Source of the DNA: Pseudomonadota bacterium
GTDB taxonomy: Bacteria > Pseudomonadota > Alphaproteobacteria > Rickettsiales > Rickettsiaceae
DNA length: 6,501 nucleotides
Reading direction: 5' to 3'
Assembly (NCBI GenBank): GCA_021804505.1
Contig: JAJZHL010000059.1
Coordinates: forward strand, 1-6,501
Every line of letters begins with the position of its first letter. Position 1 is the first letter of the stretch. This document shows positions 1 to 5,011 of the stretch, in pieces. The notes below the pieces were generated by a model. That model did not search any database. It saw nothing but the letters and a program-made list of their open reading frames with translations, and was not told the origin of the DNA. The position numbers were made by a program, and so were the translations under genes.

Positions 1-117
1 TTCCGATCTCAAGATAGTTATCGTCTTATTACTAATAAAGGAGAGAAATGCGGGCAGACTATACCCCATTTCCATTTCCACATTGTTGGTGGAAAACCTC
101 TATCTAAATTATTATAA
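1..117 (+). CDS. HIT-family (histidine triad) nucleotide-binding protein, C-terminal fragment
   Basis: Frame 1 is open from the left edge to a TAA at 115-117 and gives the last 38 residues of a protein whose start lies outside the window. It contains the histidine-triad motif HFHFHIV (residues 23-29 of the fragment), preceded by CGQTIP and followed by GGKPL. This is the usual C-terminal arrangement of HIT/HINT proteins, which total about 115-125 residues. Family knowledge: these are small cytosolic purine-nucleotide phosphoramidases or hydrolases in which the central histidine of the triad forms the nucleotidyl intermediate. The stop is only 23 bases before the asd start, on the same strand, so the two genes may be co-transcribed. 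The fragment is cut by the window edge, not broken. Family assignment is firm from the motif; the exact substrate is unknown. Confidence 0.9.
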   Translation, partial: FRSQDSYRLITNKGEKCGQTIPHFHFHIVGGKPLSKLL

Positions 118-140
118 TTAAATTAAGGCTTAAATAAATA

Positions 141-1163
141 ATGACTAAAAAATTTAATATTGCTGTAGTGGGAGCAACAGGTAACGTTGGGCGAGAAACT
201 TTAGAGGTGCTTGCCATGAGGTCATTTCCTGCGAATAAAGTCTATGCTATAGCCTCACAGAACTCTCAGGGACAAGAAGTAAGTTTTGGCAATGATACTC
301 TGAAAATTTGTACTTTAAATCAGGTGGACTTTAGTAAGGTAGATATAGCGTTTTTTTCCGCCGGCTCCGAAATATCACAACAATACGTACCTCAGGTTAC
401 AAAGCAAGGGTGCATAGTAATAGATAAATCCTCCTTTTTTAGACTGGATCCTGAGGTACCGCTAATAGTTCCTGAAGCAAATCTAGCAAACTTAAAAAAT
501 TACAGTAAGAAAAATATCATTGCTAATCCGAACTGTTGTACCATCCCTATAGCTGCAGCAGTAAAGCCTCTAGATAACGCTGCAAAAATTAAACGGATGG
601 TTATTTCAACCTACCAGTCTACCTCAGGAGCTGGTAAAGCCGGCATGGATGAGCTATATAATCAAACTAAGGCAAAATATGTATTTAGTGAAATCGAAAC
701 AAAAGTGTTCCCTAGACAAATTGCGTTTAATATCATCCCTAAAATAGGTAATTTTAATCCAGATGGCTCTACTACGGAAGAATCAAAGATTGAATTGGAA
801 TTAGAAAAAATTATCGGTTCTCATATAAAAAGTAGTGTAACTTGCGTACGTGTACCAGTATTTATATCACACTCTATTTCATTAAATATCGAATTCACTA
901 ACGATATAACTGCAGCAGAGGTAGAAGAGATAATGAGGGAAGCTGATTCCATTAAAGTTGTGTCGCACACCCAAGACGAGCAATATAACACACCTATAGA
1001 AGTAGTAGGAGAGGACTACATATACGTTTCAAGAATTAGAAACGATTTGAGCCGCAAAAATGCCATAAATTTATGGATTACTACTGATAACTTACGCAAA
1101 GGGGCTGCATTAAATGGGGTCCAAATTGCAGAAGAGCTAATAAAACAACACTTAAATGTTTAA
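141..1163 (+). CDS. asd: Aspartate-semialdehyde dehydrogenase
   Basis: A complete 340-residue cytosolic enzyme that reduces L-aspartyl-4-phosphate to L-aspartate-4-semialdehyde with NADPH. In a reduced intracellular genome this mainly supplies meso-diaminopimelate for peptidoglycan (family knowledge plus inference). Visible motifs are the N-terminal Rossmann glycine motif GATGNVGRE at residues 11-19, the catalytic cysteine in NPNCCTIP (first Cys, C132), [17 protein letters not shown] at 156-172 in the dimerisation/catalytic domain, EESK near 213-216, and RVPVFISHS at 237-245 with the substrate-binding arginine R237 and the acid-base histidine H244. The C-terminal [16 protein letters not shown] (318-333) is typical of the family. 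Length fits the usual 330-370 residues. The residue after the catalytic Cys is a second Cys where many homologues have Ser. ATG 141 is chosen because the glycine motif follows at the normal distance; a weak AAGG at 125-128 lies 12 bases upstream. Probably read through from the HIT gene. Confidence 0.97.
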   Translation: MTKKFNIAVVGATGNVGRETLEVLAMRSFPANKVYAIASQNSQGQEVSFGNDTLKICTLNQVDFSKVDIAFFSAGSEISQQYVPQVTKQGCIVIDKSSFFRLDPEVPLIVPEANLANLKNYSKKNIIANPNCCTIPIAAAVKPLDNAAKIKRMVISTYQSTSGAGKAGMDELYNQTKAKYVFSEIETKVFPRQIAFNIIPKIGNFNPDGSTTEESKIELELEKIIGSHIKSSVTCVRVPVFISHSISLNIEFTNDITAAEVEEIMREADSIKVVSHTQDEQYNTPIEVVGEDYIYVSRIRNDLSRKNAINLWITTDNLRKGAALNGVQIAEELIKQHLNV

Positions 1164-1188
1164 CCGTTTATTCCGTACGAACGCTTGA

Positions 1189-1211
1189 TATATTAGAAAA
1201 TATCTAATATA
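1189..1211 (+). terminator. AT-rich hairpin after asd, possible weak terminator
   Basis: A perfect 9-bp inverted repeat, TATATTAGA (1189-1197) and TCTAATATA (1203-1211), encloses a 5-base loop and begins 26 bases after the asd stop. Only one of the nine pairs is G-C, and it is followed by AATTTG, not by a real T run, so it is a poor intrinsic terminator. It could instead be an mRNA 3'-end stabiliser, or chance in AT-rich DNA. Its position between asd and a separate promoter is the main support. Confidence 0.3.
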
Positions 1212-1242
1212 ATTTGCACTACTTGTGTATATAATTAATAAC

Positions 1243-1271
1243 TTGTTAGTAGCAAGTCTTGCATTTATAAT
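1243..1271 (+). promoter_or_regulatory. Sigma70-type promoter of the type I secretion operon
   Basis: TTGTTA (1243-1248; 4 of 6 match to TTGACA) is separated by exactly 17 bases from TATAAT (1266-1271; 6 of 6). This predicts a transcription start near 1278 and a leader of about 50 bases before the ATG at 1330. The -35 box sits inside a small dyad, ACTTG (1241-1245) and CAAGT (1253-1257). ACTTGT also occurs at 1221-1226, exactly 20 bases upstream of the copy at 1241-1246. The gap is AT-rich, so chance -10 boxes are expected, but the combination with optimal spacing and position before an operon makes this a good candidate. Confidence 0.6.
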
Positions 1272-1308
1272 TATTAGTTATTATATACTGTTACAAAGAA
1301 TTATTAGT
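1269..1308 (+). repeat. Short direct repeat in the operon leader
   Basis: AATTATTAGT occurs at 1269-1278 and again at 1299-1308, exactly 30 bases apart. The first copy overlaps the -10 box and probable start site; the second lies in the predicted leader. The composition is simple (A/T plus one G), so chance is a real possibility. No riboswitch-like fold was recognised in the leader. Confidence 0.35.
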
Positions 1309-1329
1309 AGCCTTGAATGATATAGGAAT

Positions 1330-3090
1330 ATGAAAAATAAAAATACCATCGGCAGTACACAAATAGCGAATCCTTTGGACAGTGCTCTTATAAAATGTAA
1401 GACTGCATTCTGGATTGTTTTTTGGTTTGCTTTTGTTATTAATCTATTAATGTTAATCACCCCTTTATACTCTTTGCAAGTACTTGATAGGGTAATAGGA
1501 AGTGGTAACCTACAAACACTAATGTGGTTATCCATTATTATAGGTTCGATTTACTTCATATATGGCTTACTACAAATTGCTAGATCCTTTACCTTAATCA
1601 AAATCGGGGAATGGCTAGATAAAACAGTAGCTCCAACAATTTTCGGTTATACTATTTCCGCTTCTGCAACCCGTGTGAATAGCGCTGCAAGCCAATTGCT
1701 CCGTGATTTTCAGACCATCAAAACCTTTTTAACCAGCACAGGTATAAATACATTATTTGATGCTCCGTGGAGTATAATTTACATTATAGTGATTTTCTCC
1801 ATCCATCCTTATATCGGTATCTTAACCGTAGTTGGAGCCTTGATCATCGTCTCTACTGCATTTTTTAATGCAGCTGCAACTAATAAGACTCTTGGTGAAG
1901 CTACTGAATATTCAATAATGGGGATGACTCAAGCTGATATTGCTAATAGAAATTCTGAAGTCGTAGAAGCAATGGGGATGATTAAAAATGTTACCAAAGA
2001 TTGGCATAGGTTTAACTTAGCATCTCTGGAAAAGCAATCAATTGCTAGTTACCGTAATGGTGTAATCTCTAACTTTTCTAGGTTTATTCGTAACATAATG
2101 CAAATGTTAGTTACCGGTATCGGTGCCTATGTAGTGGTCTCTACAGGCGGTAGAGATATGACTACTGGTGGAATGATTATGAGTTCGATACTAGTTGGCA
2201 GAGCTTTGGCCCCATTTGATAACGCTATAGAGATGTGGAAAAGCATGAGCGGAGCTCTTAAATCTTACAAAAACGTTAGCCAATTATTTGCCACTTATAA
2301 ATCACGTGACGAAGCAATGCCTATACCTAATGTTGAAGGTCACTTAACTGTTGAAAATATTTATTACTCAACTCCTCTTCCCCCAAATATGCCACAACCA
2401 CCAATTCCTAGATATATTTTGAAGGATGTATCATTTACGGTACAACCAGGTGAGATACTGGCAATAATTGGCCCCTCTGCTGCAGGTAAATCTACACTTG
2501 CTAAGGTTCTGGTAGGCGTATGGAAAGCAGCTTCAGGAAATGTTAGGCTTGACGGAGGAGAAATATATCGCTGGAATAGAGAGAATTTTGGTACACATGT
2601 GGGTTACTTACCTCAAGGCATAGAACTATTTAGCGGCAGCATTAAACAAAACATTGCTAGAATGGAAGGAAATCCAGATCCTGACAAGGTGATTGAAGCA
2701 GCAAAGCTAGCTGGTGCGCATGAAATGATTTTAAGGTTACCAGAGGGTTATGATTCAGATATAGGAACTGCTGGTTCAAACCTTTCTGGTGGACAAAAGC
2801 AAAGAGTCGGCCTTGCACGTGCCTTTTACGGTAACCCAAAGCTAGTAATTTTAGATGAACCTAATGCTAACCTTGATGAAGCAGGGGAACAGGCTCTGTC
2901 TGAGTCATTGAGGCAAGCAAAAATTAAGGAAATCGCTGTAGTAGTAATTTCTCATAGACCTTCAGTATTATCCGTAGTGGATAGAATCCTTGTATTACAA
3001 GATGGTTCGGTAGCCCTAAACGGAACTAGAGAAGAAATGAAGAATAAAGTTAAAATGCTACAAAATGGCGTTATCCACATTAATGAATAA
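1330..3090 (+). CDS. aprD: Type I secretion system inner-membrane ABC transporter (permease fused to ATPase), PrtD/AprD family
   Basis: A 586-residue half-transporter that would dimerise in the inner membrane and use ATP to drive one-step export of an unfolded protein through an adaptor and a TolC-like channel. The membrane part has hydrophobic segments near residues 28-47, 65-84, 147-158, 161-180, 257-273 and 280-296, consistent with six helices. The nucleotide-binding domain (about 338-586) is intact: Walker A GPSAAGKST (381-389), Q-loop Gln429 in YLPQG, signature LSGGQ (485-489), Walker B LVILDE (505-510), D-loop NANLD (512-516) and H-loop His542. No N-terminal C39 peptidase or peptidase-like domain is present, so this is the PrtD/AprD type and not the bacteriocin-processing type. 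A proline-rich insert (about 348-360) interrupts the start of the ATPase domain. ATG 1330 is the first start after an in-frame stop at 1318-1320; AGGA at 1324-1327 lies unusually close (2 bases). The symbol reflects the family, not an ortholog test. Confidence 0.93.
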   Translation: MKNKNTIGSTQIANPLDSALIKCKTAFWIVFWFAFVINLLMLITPLYSLQVLDRVIGSGNLQTLMWLSIIIGSIYFIYGLLQIARSFTLIKIGEWLDKTVAPTIFGYTISASATRVNSAASQLLRDFQTIKTFLTSTGINTLFDAPWSIIYIIVIFSIHPYIGILTVVGALIIVSTAFFNAAATNKTLGEATEYSIMGMTQADIANRNSEVVEAMGMIKNVTKDWHRFNLASLEKQSIASYRNGVISNFSRFIRNIMQMLVTGIGAYVVVSTGGRDMTTGGMIMSSILVGRALAPFDNAIEMWKSMSGALKSYKNVSQLFATYKSRDEAMPIPNVEGHLTVENIYYSTPLPPNMPQPPIPRYILKDVSFTVQPGEILAIIGPSAAGKSTLAKVLVGVWKAASGNVRLDGGEIYRWNRENFGTHVGYLPQGIELFSGSIKQNIARMEGNPDPDKVIEAAKLAGAHEMILRLPEGYDSDIGTAGSNLSGGQKQRVGLARAFYGNPKLVILDEPNANLDEAGEQALSESLRQAKIKEIAVVVISHRPSVLSVVDRILVLQDGSVALNGTREEMKNKVKMLQNGVIHINE

Positions 3091-3101
3091 GTTTAAACGA
3101 T

Positions 3102-4634
3102 ATGGAAGAAGAATCTAAAAATAAAAAAGCTGAAAAGCCTAATTTTACACCAGAGCAACTTCAGCAGCTTATGTCGTTGCAAGCTAGTTTAGCAGCTGGT
3201 AAAAATGCTCAAAAAATACCTTCTTCACAAAAGATGGTAATGAGAATTGTTAATACCATTCAGGTACTGCAACATCACCTTGATCGTTTCGTTAACTTTA
3301 TAACCAAACCGTATGATGATGATCGCAATGATGTAGTACAAGCAGCTAGGTCTCCAATATTATTTGGTACTTATGTGGTAATATTTTTTGTACTGGTTGG
3401 CGGTATATGGGGAAGCTGCGCCCCACTTGATAGCGCTGCTGTAGCAGTTGGTGTTCTAGTCCCAAGTAGCAGTAAACAGGTGATCTCCCATCAGGAAGGC
3501 GGAATACTTGCTAGTATTTTTGTTGCACAAGGAGACCACGTAAAGGCCGGAGATAAGTTACTGGCGTTAGAAGAAACACATGTCAAATCCAAATATGAAA
3601 GTACATTAAGCCAATATAGGCATTTTTTAGCGACGGAAAATCGTCTTGTGGCTGAAAGAGACAATAAATCGGAAATTGAATTTTCTGACTTTTTGGTGAA
3701 GGATATAGAGGTCCCTGAGGTCGCAAAAATAATCCAAACTCAACAAAATTTATTTCAATCTAAAAAAGAAGTATTTCAAAGCGAGAAGAATGCTTTACAA
3801 CAAAGAGTAGAGCAACTCCATAAAAGGATCGAAGGTCAACAAGCCAAGAAAGTCGCCTTGGTTAAATCTTTAGAGGTCATTAAGGATCGTTTAAGTGCCA
3901 TGAATACTTTATTACAGAAAGGTTATGCTCAGAAAGCTGCATTACTAGAGCTAGAATCTAAGGAAGCAAATTATAAAAGTGAAATAGCTGTCACCGATAC
4001 TGAAATTGCATCAGCTAACCATGCAATTACCGAAAATGAAGCAAATCTTCTCAGCTTGCAAAATAAATATACAGAAAAAACATTAACTGAGCTACGTGAA
4101 GCTCAAGCACAAGCATCCCACTTTAAGGAACAACTTACTGCATATAAAGATTCGTTGGAAAGAGTGATAATTAAATCCCCTGTAGATGGGATTGTTAACG
4201 TAATTAACTATCAAACTATAGGTAGTTTGGTACCAGCAGGTCACCCTATTGCAGAGATATCCCCGACTAACGACAGCTTGATAATAGAGGCAAAAGTTTC
4301 ACACAAAAACATAGATTCAGTACATGAAGGGTTAGTAGCTAAGATTCGTTTCAGTGCTTTTAAGTCGAGAACAACCCCACTATTTACAGGAAAAGTTGTA
4401 AAAATATCTCCCGATACCGTACAAGATAGGAATCAACCTCCAACGGAACCTTATTATATAGCCCGAATAGAACTGAATATGGATGAGTTTAATAAGATTG
4501 CTAAGGCTAGAAAACTAGAACTTCACCCTGGCATGCAAGCAGAAGTCCAGATTGTTACAGGGACTAGAACTCTTTTGAAATATATGCTTGACCCAATAAC
4601 CGATACTATGTTTAGGGCATTTAAAGAGAAGTAG
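3102..4634 (+). CDS. aprE: HlyD/AprE-family type I secretion membrane-fusion (periplasmic adaptor) protein
   Basis: A 510-residue adaptor expected to bridge the ABC transporter encoded just upstream and an outer-membrane TolC-type channel. In order: a hydrophilic cytoplasmic N-terminus (1-85), one membrane anchor (about 86-105, ending GIWGS), a first lipoyl half-motif (about 128-158, with GDHVKAGDKLLALEE), a long periplasmic alpha-helical/coiled-coil hairpin rich in Gln, Glu and Lys (about 159-350), a second lipoyl half (about 354-388, with KSPVDGIVNV), and a beta-barrel region ending in the HlyD-family signature around HPGMQAEVQIVTGTRTLLKY (475-494). It begins 11 bases after the transporter stop, so the two form an operon and may be translationally coupled; no clear Shine-Dalgarno site precedes ATG 3102, but an in-frame stop at 3084-3086 and lack of other starts fix it. 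The cytoplasmic extension is longer than in typical AprE/PrtE proteins of about 430-450 residues. Symbol by family. Confidence 0.92.
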   Translation: MEEESKNKKAEKPNFTPEQLQQLMSLQASLAAGKNAQKIPSSQKMVMRIVNTIQVLQHHLDRFVNFITKPYDDDRNDVVQAARSPILFGTYVVIFFVLVGGIWGSCAPLDSAAVAVGVLVPSSSKQVISHQEGGILASIFVAQGDHVKAGDKLLALEETHVKSKYESTLSQYRHFLATENRLVAERDNKSEIEFSDFLVKDIEVPEVAKIIQTQQNLFQSKKEVFQSEKNALQQRVEQLHKRIEGQQAKKVALVKSLEVIKDRLSAMNTLLQKGYAQKAALLELESKEANYKSEIAVTDTEIASANHAITENEANLLSLQNKYTEKTLTELREAQAQASHFKEQLTAYKDSLERVIIKSPVDGIVNVINYQTIGSLVPAGHPIAEISPTNDSLIIEAKVSHKNIDSVHEGLVAKIRFSAFKSRTTPLFTGKVVKISPDTVQDRNQPPTEPYYIARIELNMDEFNKIAKARKLELHPGMQAEVQIVTGTRTLLKYMLDPITDTMFRAFKEK

Positions 4635-4649
4635 CCCATCTTCGTTTCA

Positions 4650-4682
4650 CTACGCCGTGGCATCACGCCATACTGCGGGTAG
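4650..4682 (+). terminator. Imperfect GC-rich hairpin downstream of the secretion operon
   Basis: Beginning 15 bases after the adaptor stop, CTAC (4650-4653) pairs with GTAG (4679-4682), and an inner stem TGGC (4658-4661) with GCCA (4667-4670) encloses the loop ATCAC. This is much more GC-rich than its surroundings. No T run follows, so it does not look like a classical intrinsic terminator. It may equally be another piece of palindromic repeat DNA. It lies just outside the larger palindrome that starts at 4696. Confidence 0.3.
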
Positions 4683-4792
4683 GGCACACAACGGTGTTGT
4701 TGCATGGATAGCAGATAGAACTAGATACTTAACTCTAATCTCATTCGAGCTACTGCACACTAGTGACCAGGATAAATATTTTGCCTAATCTA

Positions 4793-4836
4793 GCTAAGGT
4801 ATTGTCATCACGAGCCTTGGTAAGAAGGCTAAGGTA
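4793..4836. repeat. 9-base direct repeat GCTAAGGTA
   Basis: GCTAAGGTA occurs at 4793-4801 and again at 4828-4836, the starts 35 bases apart, on the left arm of the palindrome. The segment between the copies carries the CGAGC core start. It could mark a local duplication or an insertion within the arm, which would help explain why the two arms differ in sequence here. It is short enough to be chance. Confidence 0.35.
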
Positions 4837-4917
4837 GATTCAGCAATCTACTAAGACGCATAATAAATGTAGTTTCTAGATTGCGTACGTACGGCTACGC
4901 CTGCTCGCTAATAGATC
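4801..4917. repeat. Rickettsial-type palindromic repeat core (degenerate)
   Basis: The inner part of the larger palindrome begins ATTGTCATCACGAGC (4801-4815), has GCAATCTA at 4843-4850 answered by TAGATTGC at 4877-4884, and ends with GCTCGCTAAT from 4903. From memory, many rickettsial intergenic repeats have the form 'attgtcattgcgagc...gcaatcta...tagattgc...gctcgcaatgac', and this copy looks like a diverged version of that pattern. The left arm also contains a small hairpin (GCCTT 4814-4818 with AAGGC 4825-4829). Family resemblance is recalled, not searched. Confidence 0.5.
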
Positions 4918-5011
4918 TTTAAAGCCTAGGTTTTATCTCAACAATTTATCCCGGACACTAGTAGGCTACTTTGGGAATGACATAAAATTTATTCATGCAA
5001 CAACTCCTACT

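Larger units (their letters stand above)
4696..5004. repeat. Large decayed palindromic element filling the convergent intergenic region
   Basis: Bases 4635-5011 contain no credible gene. Most of the stretch is one nested inverted repeat. Pairs, from outside in: GTTGTTGCATG (4696-4706) with CATGCAACAAC (4994-5004), 11 of 11; TCATTC (4741-4746) with GAATGA (4975-4980), 6 of 6; 4760-4777 (CTAGTGACCAGGATAAAT) with 4944-4961, 16 of 18; CGAGC (4811-4815) with GCTCG (4903-4907); GCAATCTA (4843-4850) with TAGATTGC (4877-4884), 8 of 8. The pair midpoints fall between 4850 and 4864, so the pairs are collinear. From 4741 to 4777 the arms align without gaps at 25 of 37 positions. This suggests an old palindromic or MITE-like element, or palindromes inserted into one another. 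No target-site duplication and no transposase were seen. Confidence 0.7.

Noticed and set aside
1281..1535. Minus-strand open frame of 84 codons over the start of the transporter gene
   Set aside because: It is antisense to a well-supported gene. Its hydrophobic composition mirrors the transmembrane coding sequence, and it has no recognisable domain.
2657..2839. Minus-strand open frame of 60 codons within the ATPase domain
   Set aside because: It lies wholly antisense to conserved ABC motifs (the signature region), so it is a shadow.
4523..4705. Minus-strand open frame of 60 codons across the adaptor 3' end and intergenic repeat
   Set aside because: About two thirds is antisense to the adaptor's conserved C-terminus and the rest is repeat DNA. 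Such frames arise easily from palindromic repeats and have no independent support.
4635..5011. Possible CRISPR array or small RNA/tRNA gene in the intergenic region
   Set aside because: There are no regularly spaced direct repeats, only one 9-base pair, and no tRNA cloverleaf or anticodon arm was recognised. The structure present is an imperfect palindrome.
4635..5011. Insertion sequence remnant with transposase
   Set aside because: No frame in this stretch encodes anything like a transposase. Only inverted-repeat ends are seen, so at most it is a non-autonomous element.
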